Of a stretch of 64,000 nucleotides of DNA, positions 40,373 to 50,687 are shown in pieces. The stretch is from Arcanobacterium sp. (lineage in GTDB: Bacteria > Actinomycetota > Actinomycetes > Actinomycetales > Actinomycetaceae). A program made the position numbers and the translations under genes. The notes under the pieces are model-generated. The model had not been told where the DNA came from, ran no database searches, and saw only the letters and a list, made by a program, of their open reading frames with translations. Location: positions 1 through 64,000 of the forward strand of contig JALELI010000101.1 in the NCBI GenBank assembly GCA_022768785.1. Reading direction: 5' to 3'. Numbering within the stretch: the stretch's first letter is position 1; each line of letters starts with the position of its first letter.

Positions 40373-41275
40373 ATGAATGAACAGAATCGCGCCTTGATTA
40401 TTGTGGACGTGCAACCCACTTTTTGTGAAGGCGGAGCACTTGGTGTGGTAGGCGGCAATGCCGTAGCAGAGAAGATTGCAGATTTCGTCACCAACAATGC
40501 GAGTGAATATGCGTTTATCGTCACCACTCAAGACTGGCACATTAAGCCTGGCAAGCATTTTTCAGACCACCCAGATTTCGTAGACACCTGGCCAGCACAC
40601 GGGGTAGCCGACACTCCAGAGGCCGAGCTCCATGAGGAAATTGCTTCGCTCCCCATCGACGCTTCAGTGAAGAAAGGGCAATATGCCGCCGCATACTCCG
40701 GCTTTGAAGGCGTTGATGAAAACGGGGAATCTTTGGAACAGCTGCTGCGCGATCACGATATTGACGCTCTCGATGTGGTGGGTATTGCAGAGAGCCACTG
40801 CGTGAAAGACACCGCTATCGACGGCGTGCGCAAAGGCTGGCCAGTGCGCGTGTTTTCAGATCTCACCGTGCCGGTGAGCGAGGAATTGGGCGAAGAAGCA
40901 CGGCGCGAAATGGACGAAGCGGGCGTGGATCAACTGCCCAGCACCGAGGCTTTTGGCTTTTACGATGAGCCAGAAGATCAACCCATTCCTGGGGAGAATG
41001 GTTTTGATGACGCCGACATTGACGAAGCTGAGGAAGAAGAAGAGTACGAGAATTTCGATGACGACTACGGCGATGATAGCGATCCTGAGGGATTCGACAT
41101 TTTAGGAGATACAGACGATCTCAATCCCGACGATGCCGATGCTGAGCTCGATAAAGATTTCGACCTCGATCTCGATGCCGTGCTCGATGAAGCTGATGAT
41201 TTTGATTTTTCCGCTGAAGTAGACGACGCAGATTTCGACTTTTCGGATATTGACCTCAATAATGAACTCAAGTGA
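40373..41275 (+). CDS. Isochorismatase/nicotinamidase-family hydrolase with highly acidic C-terminal tail
   Basis: ALIIVDVQPTFCEGGALGVVGG, TTQDWHIKPGKHFSDHPDFVDTWPAHGV, GIAESHCVKDTAIDGVRKG; last 103 aa contain 49 D/E. Confidence 0.88.
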   Translation: MNEQNRALIIVDVQPTFCEGGALGVVGGNAVAEKIADFVTNNASEYAFIVTTQDWHIKPGKHFSDHPDFVDTWPAHGVADTPEAELHEEIASLPIDASVKKGQYAAAYSGFEGVDENGESLEQLLRDHDIDALDVVGIAESHCVKDTAIDGVRKGWPVRVFSDLTVPVSEELGEEARREMDEAGVDQLPSTEAFGFYDEPEDQPIPGENGFDDADIDEAEEEEEYENFDDDYGDDSDPEGFDILGDTDDLNPDDADAELDKDFDLDLDAVLDEADDFDFSAEVDDADFDFSDIDLNNELK

Positions 41276-41397
41276 TATGTTAGCGAACACCGACAAATAG
41301 CACATGCACAGCTCGTGTTCGAGAAACATCGGCATTCCACTGTGGCTACTACATGCACTGTGCGTGGCCATAGGTCTGCCAACACAGGGGGAAAACT

Positions 41398-42714
41398 ATG
41401 GAACCAACCGGAGCCCAGCATGAAGTAGGGGTAGACGAACTCTTCTTCTCTACTACTGATTCTAAAGGCGTGATTGAGCGCTCTAATAGCGTATTCACTC
41501 GTCTTTCGCGCTATTCACGCGAACAGCTGGTGGGGGCACCACACAATATTATTCGTCACCCTCTGATGCCCGGTGGGGCATTCTATGCCATGTGGGAGGC
41601 GCTGAAAGCCGGCAAACCTTTCGCCGCTTATGTGCACAATTTAGCTGCAGATGGCTCTCGCTACGACGTATTTGCCACAATCACCCCCATGCGTGACGGC
41701 GGCTTTCTCTCGGTGCGCACTCGCCCGATGGCACGCAGCCTCTTTGAGGCGGCAGACGCTATCTACGCGCGAGCTTTTGACGCGGAATTGCATGCTCGCA
41801 ACAGCGGTATGAATCGGCACGATGCAGCCGTGGTGGGTGCGGGTACGATCTTAGAGCTGCTGGCCGCAGCCGGATATGGCAGCTACGAAGATTTCATGTA
41901 CGTGGCGCTACCTGAGGAAGTGGCGGCCCGCGAAGCAGCCAGTTCGGGCATCGCCCGCCGAGATGAGGCGTGGGGAGAAGAAGCAAATATGCTGCGCACT
42001 GTGCACTTCATTTTCGACGAACTCAATTCGTGGATGGTGCGCATGAACGAGCTCGCAAAGCTCTCCAGCCAGCTGGAGGCCGCCAGCAACTCGCTGCAAT
42101 CTGAGGCTGCTGAAAGCCCAATGCCGGATAATTTAGCTGTTATGCTCACGCGCCCCGAGCTCGCCACTGTGAAACAAACGGTAGACGTGTGGCAGCAAAT
42201 GCAAACCCTCACCAATTCATATCTCGCTGAGTTGGCGCACTCCTTGCGGGAATTACGCACCACCGTGGCCCACAATCGCTTCCAAATCGCGCTGAGCCGG
42301 CTCCACACCACAATGCTGGCACAGTTCTTGGCGGAAGTGATCGACGGCGGAGAAGAGGCGCATAATCTCAACCATGAAGAAATCGACCTGCTGCACGAAG
42401 CGCTCGACGACGGCGTGGCCGCACTGGCACGTTCCCAAAATGATCTGCAGAGTCTGCTCTCCCAGGCGGCAGCAGCAATTGAGGCAGCCGTGCGTATGAT
42501 CGCCATTCCCAAGCAGATGACGCCGATCATCGAGGCACAAGCTCCTAATATGCCGCACGATGCACAGCCATTGATCCCCATGATCGTGGGCACTATTGAA
42601 CAGTGGGGCGGCACGATGGAACAAATGGGCTCACTGGCAGCTGCCTGCAAGCAGTACACCACTCACGATGCCACCCACCTGTTAGAGCTCATCGGCTATT
42701 TGAGCAACAATTAA
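41398..42714 (+). CDS. Aer-like PAS domain protein with helical C-terminus
   Basis: DELFFSTTDSKGVIERSNSVFTRLSRYSREQLVGAPHNIIRHPLMPGGAFYAMWEALKAGKPFAAYVHNLAADGSRYDVFATITPMRDG matches the Aer-type PAS pattern. Confidence 0.8.
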   Translation: MEPTGAQHEVGVDELFFSTTDSKGVIERSNSVFTRLSRYSREQLVGAPHNIIRHPLMPGGAFYAMWEALKAGKPFAAYVHNLAADGSRYDVFATITPMRDGGFLSVRTRPMARSLFEAADAIYARAFDAELHARNSGMNRHDAAVVGAGTILELLAAAGYGSYEDFMYVALPEEVAAREAASSGIARRDEAWGEEANMLRTVHFIFDELNSWMVRMNELAKLSSQLEAASNSLQSEAAESPMPDNLAVMLTRPELATVKQTVDVWQQMQTLTNSYLAELAHSLRELRTTVAHNRFQIALSRLHTTMLAQFLAEVIDGGEEAHNLNHEEIDLLHEALDDGVAALARSQNDLQSLLSQAAAAIEAAVRMIAIPKQMTPIIEAQAPNMPHDAQPLIPMIVGTIEQWGGTMEQMGSLAAACKQYTTHDATHLLELIGYLSNN

Positions 42715-43070
42715 ACCCCATTTCACAAAGCTGCGGTTGGCCTGCAAACCCGTAAGAAAATTGCACAGCTAACAGCACGCCGCATATACAGCTACACAAC
42801 TATGCCAGTGGCAGCACAACACAGCGCATGCCTAAGTGTGGGCGTGATGGAAACTCTCTGGTGCCTATCTTTTCACAGATCGACAACCGGCACGTCTACG
42901 CATTCTTTAGGCAACTGCAAGATCCACACAGTGCCGCACAATTCTTAGCAAACACAGTGGCGGGGTTTCAGCATCTCAAGCTTAACCCCCACCACTTTTT
43001 AGAGAGCCGCTACTCAGAATGGCGCTGAGCACATAAATTCGAGTAGTTGCCCTTCAGCACTTCGCCCACG

Positions 43071-44441
43071 TCACTTTGTCACTTCAGCGAGCAGCGAATC
43101 GAGCGCATTCACATACGCATCAATCGCTTCGTCTGTGTGTGTAACGGAGAGCGTCCACTCTTCTTCACGCCCCGGCGTCATGAAAATGCCGTGGTTCATA
43201 TTCCACAGCCATGCGAGCTCAGTGATGCCCACATTCTGGTTCTTAATGTACGATTCAAAATCCACAATCTTGTGGTCTGCGAACGTCACGCAACCCTTTG
43301 AACCGATACCCACGGTATAGCCAGCCACATCGTACTTCTTCAGCACCGCATCGCAGCCTTTCACGATGCGATCGTTGAGGTGATCGAGGTGCTGATATGC
43401 CTGCGGAGTGAGCACTTTTTCGAGTGACGCACGAGCAGCAGCCATCGAGAGTGGGTTGCCGGAATACGTACCCACCTGATACACCGTGTGATCTTCCACT
43501 ACTCGCATCACTTCTTCAGTGCCGCCTATAGCACCAGAGGGCAAGCCTCCACCGAGAGCTTTAGCAAGCGTCACCATATCTGGAGTGACGCCGAATTTCT
43601 CAGTTGCGCCGCCAGCAGCGATGCACAGGCCCGTTTTCACCTCATCGAAGATCAGCACAATGCCCCACTTCTTGGTGATCTCACGCACTGCCTCAAGATA
43701 CCCAGGCTCCGGGAACACCACGCCTAAGTTCATCATGGCAGCTTCCATAATCACACAGGCCGGCAAGCGATCTTCAGCATTGAGCTCTTCAATTCGGCGC
43801 TCCATTGCCTCAGCATCATTGAATGGCACCGGCACTGTGTTCCACACTGTGGTGGCTGGGATACCACCGCCGTAAGGCAACTGCCGATAGTGGAAACGCG
43901 GCCCCATATCTTGATCCGTCACCACTGCAGACACCATCACGGTGTCGTGGTGGCCGTGGTAAGAACCAAAAATTTTCATCACGGTATCGCGCCCAGTGAA
44001 AGCGCGCGCAATGCGAATTGCGTCCATCGTGGCTTCTGAGCCAGAGTTAGTGAAACGCCACTTCGCTAAACCAAAACGCTGCGAGAGCAAATCAGATACC
44101 ACGAGATCATCTTCGGTGGCTGAGCCAAAGTGCGAGCCTTTCGGCCAGCGCTCTGCAAGAGCCTCTCCAATTGCTGGGTGCCCATGGCCTTGCACCATTG
44201 CTCCATAGCCATTGTGGAAATCCCAGTATTCATTGCCATCTACGTCCCAGATCTTCGGACCTGAACCACGATCAATGTAGATCGGCCATGGATCGCGCGA
44301 CTGGTAGCTAGACGCCACACCGTTGGAAAGATGCACGGCGCTTTCAAACATTTTCTTCGATTTTTGCGTATTGGCATCGAGGATTGCCTCTTGCTCTTCA
44401 GCAAGCTTCGCAATCTTGTTTTTGTCGAGCTCAATCGTCAT
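43071..44441 (-). CDS. Class-III PLP-dependent aminotransferase (GSA-aminotransferase-like)
   Basis: GPKIWDVDGNEYWDFHNGYGAMVQGHGHPAI, LIFDEVKTGLCIAAGG, TLAKALGGGLPSGAIGG. Confidence 0.9.
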   Translation of the reverse strand: MTIELDKNKIAKLAEEQEAILDANTQKSKKMFESAVHLSNGVASSYQSRDPWPIYIDRGSGPKIWDVDGNEYWDFHNGYGAMVQGHGHPAIGEALAERWPKGSHFGSATEDDLVVSDLLSQRFGLAKWRFTNSGSEATMDAIRIARAFTGRDTVMKIFGSYHGHHDTVMVSAVVTDQDMGPRFHYRQLPYGGGIPATTVWNTVPVPFNDAEAMERRIEELNAEDRLPACVIMEAAMMNLGVVFPEPGYLEAVREITKKWGIVLIFDEVKTGLCIAAGGATEKFGVTPDMVTLAKALGGGLPSGAIGGTEEVMRVVEDHTVYQVGTYSGNPLSMAAARASLEKVLTPQAYQHLDHLNDRIVKGCDAVLKKYDVAGYTVGIGSKGCVTFADHKIVDFESYIKNQNVGITELAWLWNMNHGIFMTPGREEEWTLSVTHTDEAIDAYVNALDSLLAEVTK

Positions 44442-44892
44442 TATTTCACATCCCTTATATTTTCTTATGTTCGGCCCACAGGCTTTCCCCTATCCGCTCA
44501 TACGCGATCAGGAGGTCAAAGGAATCGCTAGCACCATAGCCAACTAGGCCTTTTGACACAATTTACGGCCGATACACTTGTAATCCTACTCACACCCATA
44601 AAGGAGATGGAAATCGTCTCGCAATTTTTCCATAAAGCGAACACAAGCTCCGCAAAACCCTTTATATTTAGCGAAATTAAAATTAAATATCTATTGATTT
44701 TTTAACTACTTTCGTGAAAACTTGATGTCGTTGAGTTGCCTATCCCAGCTCAGCAAATGTAAAGGGCTTCAAAATCTGGGACTTTTGCCCCGCTCTTTTG
44801 CCAATGGGATTAGACTCGCCTCAACGGCTTATTACCACATCTGATAAGCCTCTACCTAGGCCACCGCAACCAGCGCAACAAAGGAGTTCCTG

Positions 44893-45762
44893 ATGGCGAT
44901 TTTGCTCGCATTCACCGATACGAAAGCCGGCCGAGACGCACTGAAACTCGGTGTCACGATGGCTCGTAGCTTACACACCACAATTGACGCCGTCACCGTG
45001 GCAGTACGCCACCCATCCGTCACGGTGCCACCCGACGCCAACTACGACAAACTCGTAATGAAACAATCAGGAAAGTGGCTGAAGAAAGCTGTGGCCGGAA
45101 TCCCCGTAGACGTTCGTACCCACGTGCGCCTTGCAAAGAGCCCCACTGCTGGCCTACTTGCTGCTATCGAAGAGTTCTCTCCCAGTTTCTTGGTGATCGC
45201 TGGCGGCCGCCATGGCGCCACTGGCAAAGTTTCGCTCGGTTCGGTGGGGCAAACACTGTTGAGCTCCTCTCCCGTACCTGTGGCACTGGCTCCCCGCGGG
45301 TATCGCAAACGTACGAACGTGCGCGACATCACCGAAGTGACGGTGGGAGCTGACAAGCGCCCTGGCAATGCTGATCTACTCAAATTGGCGATTGCCATGG
45401 CTAAAGAAGCAGCAGCCCCGCTGCGGCTGCTCTCGCTCGTCGCTGTGGATAAACGCGGTAAAGATACTGATTTGGTAAAAGAGGCACGCAGCCACATTGA
45501 CGCTGTGTACTCCACAGCTGTGGCAGAACTCGGCAACAAATATCCCATCGAGCGCTCAATAGTGAAGGGGTCTTCTGTGGAGAAAGCCACCTCCTCCGTG
45601 AAATGGGATCTCGGCGGAATTGCGCTGCTCGGATCTTCCTCGCTCGCATCTCCCAAACACGCATTTATGGGCAACGTGGCCAATCATATTTTGCGCGAAC
45701 TTCCAGTGCCGCTCGTGGTGGTGCCCAAAGATGGCGATATCGATGTAATTATCTCGGAGTAG
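44893..45762 (+). CDS. Universal stress protein (tandem Usp-like domains)
   Basis: Two Usp-like halves; ILLAFTDTKAGRDALKLGVTMARSL, GSVGQTLLSSSPVPVALAPRG, GNVANHILRELPVPLVVVP. Confidence 0.85.
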   Translation: MAILLAFTDTKAGRDALKLGVTMARSLHTTIDAVTVAVRHPSVTVPPDANYDKLVMKQSGKWLKKAVAGIPVDVRTHVRLAKSPTAGLLAAIEEFSPSFLVIAGGRHGATGKVSLGSVGQTLLSSSPVPVALAPRGYRKRTNVRDITEVTVGADKRPGNADLLKLAIAMAKEAAAPLRLLSLVAVDKRGKDTDLVKEARSHIDAVYSTAVAELGNKYPIERSIVKGSSVEKATSSVKWDLGGIALLGSSSLASPKHAFMGNVANHILRELPVPLVVVPKDGDIDVIISE

Positions 45763-45766
45763 TGAT

Positions 45767-47314
45767 ATGGCTAAAACTCAAGAAGTAGCAGATACACAAC
45801 AAAAATCCCAAAAGGGCCTATCAGCTGGCTCAGTTACTTTTGTGGGTGCCGTGGTGATCGGTCTCAGTTGTATCGCACCCCCCTATACTCTCACTGGCTC
45901 TATTGGCCCCACCGTCTCTGCCGTGGGTTTACAGACGCCTGCGATCTTTCTCATCGGCTTCATTCCGATGCTGCTCGTGGCGTTTGGATACCGTGAGCTC
46001 AACAAGGCTATGCCTGATTCTGGCACAAGTTTCACGTGGGGAGTGCGCGCCTATGGCCCCTATTTGGGCTGGATGACGGGTTGGGGCTTGGTGATTGCCA
46101 CCACCGTGGTGCTCTCAAATTTAGCTGGAATTGCCGTGGATTTCTTCTATCTCGCGCTCTCACAAATCTTCCACAATCCCGCTATCGCAGGGCTCTCTAG
46201 CAACGTGTGGATCAATGTAGCCACCTGCTTAGTGTTTATGGCCGGAGCCACCTATATTTCCTACCGCGATATGCAAACCACTCAAAAGCTGCAGTATGTG
46301 ATGGTGGCGCTTGAACTCATCATCTTCGTGTTTTTCGGAGCCGCGATGTTCTACCAGGCATACACCGGCAACGCACCGCACTTCACACCAATTTCAGCAT
46401 CGTGGTTTAACCCACTTGAACTTGGATCAATCTCTGCTCTGAGTGCGGGAGTATCGGTGTCACTCTTCGTCTATTGGGGGTGGGACGTGGTGCTCACTAT
46501 GAATGAAGAAACTGAAAATGCCTCCACCACATCTGGGAAAGCTGCCACCGCAACGATTTTGATCGTCGTGGCCATCTATATGTTCGTCACTCTCGGCGCT
46601 ATGACGTATGCCGGCGTGGGAAACACTGGCCTTGGCCTCGCAAACCCAGATATTGCTGAAAATGTGTTTGTGGAACTCGCCGGCCCCGTGCTGGGCCCGC
46701 TAGCAATTTTGATTTCACTCGCAGTGCTCGTCTCCTCTATGGCTTCTTTGCAATCCACATTCGTGGGGCCCGCCCGCACACTGCTCGCAATGGGATATTA
46801 CGGCGGTTTGCCTAAGAAGTTCGCATGGATTCACTCGCGTTTCTTCACCCCGAGCTTTGCCACAGTGGTAGCCGGCCTGGTAGCAGGAAGCTTCTACGCC
46901 ATCATGCGCGTGCTCTCAGAGAACGTGCTGTGGGATACAGTCACCACTCTAGGAGCAATGATCTGCTTCTATTATGGGCTCACATCACTCGCATGTGTGG
47001 TGTATTTCCGCAAGCGGTGGTTTAAGAGCGTACGCGATTTCTTCATGGTATTCCTCTTCCCACTGCTTGGGGCACTGAGCCTCTTTGTGCTGTTCACTAT
47101 CACTGTGTGGGATTCACGCGATCCATCATTTGGATCGGGCTCGGAAATCTTTGGGGTAGGTTTGGTGTTTGTACTCACGATCGCACTGATCGTACTCGGC
47201 CTCGTCTTGATGCTAGTCTATCGGTTTGTGCAACCAGCATTCTTCAAGAGCCAATTGGATCTCACTCGTTCAGTGGCTCCCCGAGACCACGATGAAGAGT
47301 TTGTGGCAGTGTAG
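45767..47314 (+). CDS. APC-superfamily amino acid/GABA permease
   Basis: 12-TM APC pattern, PDSGTSFTWGVRAYGPYLGWMTGW, SLFVYWGWDVVLTMNEETENA. Confidence 0.9.
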   Translation: MAKTQEVADTQQKSQKGLSAGSVTFVGAVVIGLSCIAPPYTLTGSIGPTVSAVGLQTPAIFLIGFIPMLLVAFGYRELNKAMPDSGTSFTWGVRAYGPYLGWMTGWGLVIATTVVLSNLAGIAVDFFYLALSQIFHNPAIAGLSSNVWINVATCLVFMAGATYISYRDMQTTQKLQYVMVALELIIFVFFGAAMFYQAYTGNAPHFTPISASWFNPLELGSISALSAGVSVSLFVYWGWDVVLTMNEETENASTTSGKAATATILIVVAIYMFVTLGAMTYAGVGNTGLGLANPDIAENVFVELAGPVLGPLAILISLAVLVSSMASLQSTFVGPARTLLAMGYYGGLPKKFAWIHSRFFTPSFATVVAGLVAGSFYAIMRVLSENVLWDTVTTLGAMICFYYGLTSLACVVYFRKRWFKSVRDFFMVFLFPLLGALSLFVLFTITVWDSRDPSFGSGSEIFGVGLVFVLTIALIVLGLVLMLVYRFVQPAFFKSQLDLTRSVAPRDHDEEFVAV

Positions 47315-47334
47315 CCCTCACTCGCAGCATTAAT

Positions 47335-47378
47335 ACGGGGGTGTTAGGGAGCCTAATGTACTCCCTTAGCACCCCCGT
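47335..47378 (+). terminator. Terminator downstream of APC permease
   Basis: acgggggtgttagggag / ctcccttagcacccccgt near-perfect stem. Confidence 0.7.
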
Positions 47379-47491
47379 TGCACATCATAATTGCCACTCC
47401 AATGGTGGCGCGCGCAAGCTCCCCTAGCACCCCCCCGTTGCACATCGCGGTTGAGTTCACTAGCACATATAGCGAGCAAACCTGTGAAAAA

Positions 47492-47521
47492 AGTGGCGGG
47501 TTTCAGAAGAAACCCGCCACT
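47492..47521 (-). terminator. Terminator downstream of succinate-semialdehyde dehydrogenase
   Basis: Perfect 12-bp inverted repeat agtggcgggttt / aaacccgccact, followed on the minus strand by a T-rich stretch. Confidence 0.85.
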
Positions 47522-47536
47522 GAACCCGTAAAAGGT

Positions 47537-48916
47537 TTATTCGGCATTCTCCACATAGTAGAGCTGCTTATTCACAAATTCATCCATGCCAAGCGGGCCG
47601 AGCTCCCGACCATAGCCAGAGTATTTCACCCCACCAAATGGCAGCTCAGCTCCCTCCCCTGATGGAGTATTCACATTGGCCATTCCGGCTTCAATCTGGC
47701 GAGCCACAGCTTTGGCACGCTCTGGATCTGTGGAAAACACTGCGCTACCCAAGCCAAAGCGAGTATCGTTCGCCACTTCCACCGCTTCGGCATCAGAGTG
47801 AACCCGATAAACCTCCGCAACCGGCCCAAAGAATTCGTCGTAATAAGAATCCGAACCCCGGGCGATATCTACCACCACAGCGGGAGACACATAATAGCCT
47901 GGGCCGATTCGCTTTCCTCCGGCCAAAATCTTTCCGCCGTCTGCTGGCACTTTAGCGAGCTGTTCCATCAGATGCTCTGCCGCACTTTCCGAAGAGAGCG
48001 GAGCATACACATTGTCGGCATCAGCTTCTAGCGGAGTGCCCGGCCGCATATCATTTGCAAGCTCCACGAGCGCCGCCACAAACTCATCATAGATGTTGTC
48101 CATTACGATCAAGCGCTTGTTGGAGTTGCACACCTGGCCGGTATTAGCCATGCGGAAATCCCAGGCCTGCTTTGCACTGGCTTTCACATCCGCCGAATCC
48201 AGCACAATATAGGGATCTGTACCTCCTAGCTCCAGCACACTCTTCTTGAGGTATTTACCTGCCAGAGAGCCGATCACGCGCCCTGCGCCTTCTGAGCCTG
48301 TGAGCGCCACACCTTGCACCCGGGGATCCGCTATGATCGTGGCCACTTGATCATGTGTGGCGAATATGTTGGTATACACGCCTTTCGGGAAACCGGCGTC
48401 ATCAAAAATTTGCTGAATCGCTAGCGCCGATTCTCCACACACATCGGCGTCTTTCAGCAAAATTGTGTTGCCGAGCATGAGGTTTGGCGCACCGAAACGC
48501 ACGATCTGATAGAACGGAAAATTCCAAGGCTCCACACCGAGTAGCACCCCAATAGGGAGCCGACGAATGATTGCCGTGCCGTTGCTCAGAGTGGGAATTT
48601 CTTGATCTTTGGCGAGCTCCTCGCCATGCTCCGCATAGTAGTAGAGCATGTCTTTCGCAAAATCAGCTTCATCTACCGCCTCTTGATGCGGTTTGCCCAT
48701 CTCACGCCCTACAATCGCAGCGAGTTCTTCTTTGCGTTCGCTGAAAAGATCACCAGCTTTCTTTAAGAGCGCTCCACGTTCGGCCATGGGCCGAGCACTC
48801 CACTCTTTGTAGGCTGCAGCCGCCGCAGCAATCGCCGCATCAATTTGTGCATCTGTTGCATAATCAAACGTTTTTTCCAGTTCGCCAGTGGCTGGATTTT
48901 GCACTCGATAAGCCAT
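47537..48916 (-). CDS. Aldehyde dehydrogenase, succinate-semialdehyde dehydrogenase-like
   Basis: GVEPWNFPFYQIVRFGAPNLMLGN, VLELGGTDPYIVL, NTGQVCNSNKRLIV, ELPFGGVKYSGYGRELGPLGMDEF. Confidence 0.9.
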   Translation of the reverse strand: MAYRVQNPATGELEKTFDYATDAQIDAAIAAAAAAYKEWSARPMAERGALLKKAGDLFSERKEELAAIVGREMGKPHQEAVDEADFAKDMLYYYAEHGEELAKDQEIPTLSNGTAIIRRLPIGVLLGVEPWNFPFYQIVRFGAPNLMLGNTILLKDADVCGESALAIQQIFDDAGFPKGVYTNIFATHDQVATIIADPRVQGVALTGSEGAGRVIGSLAGKYLKKSVLELGGTDPYIVLDSADVKASAKQAWDFRMANTGQVCNSNKRLIVMDNIYDEFVAALVELANDMRPGTPLEADADNVYAPLSSESAAEHLMEQLAKVPADGGKILAGGKRIGPGYYVSPAVVVDIARGSDSYYDEFFGPVAEVYRVHSDAEAVEVANDTRFGLGSAVFSTDPERAKAVARQIEAGMANVNTPSGEGAELPFGGVKYSGYGRELGPLGMDEFVNKQLYYVENAE

Positions 48917-49095
48917 ACTAACTCCTTTGTTTGAGCGGAACGCCGTGCTTGTGTGCTCTTAACGTTCCACTATTTCTTTTATTCATTCGGGTTTACCGGG
49001 ATTATTCCTGGGGAGGGAGCAGCCAATCGGGCTTCCTCAGGCGCCGCACAACGCCATCGATAGCCGAATCATTGCTGCTCCCACTTAGCTCAGAA

Positions 49096-50577
49096 TCACC
49101 ACGCCACAGAGAAATACTGCGTCTCTTGGAATTCTCGAATCCCCTCACGAGCGCCTTCACGCCCAATTCCAGATTGCTTGTAGCCGCCAAATGGTGCGGC
49201 CGGATCAGATACCAAGCCCCGATTGACGCCGAGCATTCCAGTTTCGATTCTTTCTCCCAGTTTTAGGCACCACTGCAAATCACCAAAGATATAACCAGCA
49301 AGGCCCGCTTCTGAATGGTTCACGTATGTGAGCAACTCGGCGTCATCTTTCCATGAGAGCACCGGAGCCACCGGGCCAAATATCTCGTTAGCGAAAAGGG
49401 GCGAATCGTTGTTCGGCACTCGCACAATCTGCGGCGCCACGAAGAATCCCTCATCTCCATCAGGAAGTGCAGCTGAAGCCACCACTTCAGCACCAGCTGC
49501 CACAGCTTCTTCAACCAAACTATTAATCTTGGTGCGTGCCTTGGCATTCACCATCGGCCCGATCTCCACTCCCTCAGTGAACGCCGAGCCCACTTTCAAT
49601 TCCTGCACTCGCTTGCTGAATTTTTCCATGAATTGATCCACGAGTGATTCATGAATGTAGAAACGGTTAGCAGCGGTGCATGCCTGGCCTGCGTTGCGGA
49701 ATTTGGCGGTCATCGCACCTTCCACAGCAGCGTCTACATCAGCAGTTGGCCCCACAATGAAAGGAGCATTTCCGCCGAGTTCCATACCCGTATTCACCAC
49801 TCGTTTCGCCGCTTCTTCCAGGAGCGAGACCCCCACTCCCGTGGAACCAGTGAAACTCATCATGCGTACTCGCTCATCGGCGAGCCATGTGGACGAGATA
49901 TCCGCAGAATGCCGCGATGGCAGCAGATTCACCACTCCTGCAGGTACCCCGGCTTCGGTGAGGAGCTGCACCACAGCGAGAGCACTCAGTGGAGTTTCCG
50001 ACGCAGGTTTGAGCACCACAGTACACCCAGCCGCCAGGGCTGGCCCGATCTTACGAGTGGCCATAGCCTCAGGGAAGTTCCACGGCGTCACGAGTGCAGC
50101 CACACCCACTGGGTGATGAGTGACGATCGTGCGCGTGCCTCCTGTGGGAGCAACCGTATAATCGCCCTCAGAGCGCACGGTTTCTTCCGAAAACCACCGG
50201 AAGAATTCTGCTGCATAGCTTACCTCGGAGAGAGAATCGGCGAGAGACTTGCCGTTTTCCCAGCTCATTAATGCTGCAAGCGCATCTTTACGCTCCATCA
50301 TTAAGGCCCATGCAGCGCGTAAAATCTCGCCGCGCACCCGCGGAGCGGTGTCTCTCCAGCTCTCGAACGCCGCCGCCGCCGCATCAACAGCTGCTCGCGC
50401 ATCAGCTACCGAACCGCTTGCTATCTGAGTGATCTCTAGCTCAGTGGCTGGATCATACACCGCAAATGTTTCACCAGTACTCGCTGCACGCCCTTCACCG
50501 TTAATCCATACCCCGCGTGCTGGATCGATATGCTCCAGCAATTCACGCGCTATAGCTGGGATTTCAATCGTCGTCAT
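49096..50577 (-). CDS. gabD: NAD(P)-dependent succinate-semialdehyde dehydrogenase (GabD-like)
   Basis: VTPWNFPEAMATRKIGPALAAGCTVVLKPASETPLSAL, GMELGGNAPFIV, NAGQACTAANRF, PFGGYKQSGIGREGAREGIREFQETQY. Confidence 0.9.
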   Translation of the reverse strand: MTTIEIPAIARELLEHIDPARGVWINGEGRAASTGETFAVYDPATELEITQIASGSVADARAAVDAAAAAFESWRDTAPRVRGEILRAAWALMMERKDALAALMSWENGKSLADSLSEVSYAAEFFRWFSEETVRSEGDYTVAPTGGTRTIVTHHPVGVAALVTPWNFPEAMATRKIGPALAAGCTVVLKPASETPLSALAVVQLLTEAGVPAGVVNLLPSRHSADISSTWLADERVRMMSFTGSTGVGVSLLEEAAKRVVNTGMELGGNAPFIVGPTADVDAAVEGAMTAKFRNAGQACTAANRFYIHESLVDQFMEKFSKRVQELKVGSAFTEGVEIGPMVNAKARTKINSLVEEAVAAGAEVVASAALPDGDEGFFVAPQIVRVPNNDSPLFANEIFGPVAPVLSWKDDAELLTYVNHSEAGLAGYIFGDLQWCLKLGERIETGMLGVNRGLVSDPAAPFGGYKQSGIGREGAREGIREFQETQYFSVAW

Positions 50578-50687
50578 ACCCTCACCTTTCTACCATTAAG
50601 TATTCCGTTGCCAACAATGTGCTGTATAAGGCCTCTCAGCCTAGCTGTACTGAAAATTATCTTCACTCCGAAGTTTTTCTTAGCCGA

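Noticed and set aside
41883-42662. 259-aa minus-strand ORF opposite the PAS protein
   Set aside because: The plus-strand PAS ORF has clear homology signals; the reverse ORF is Ser/Cys-rich with none.
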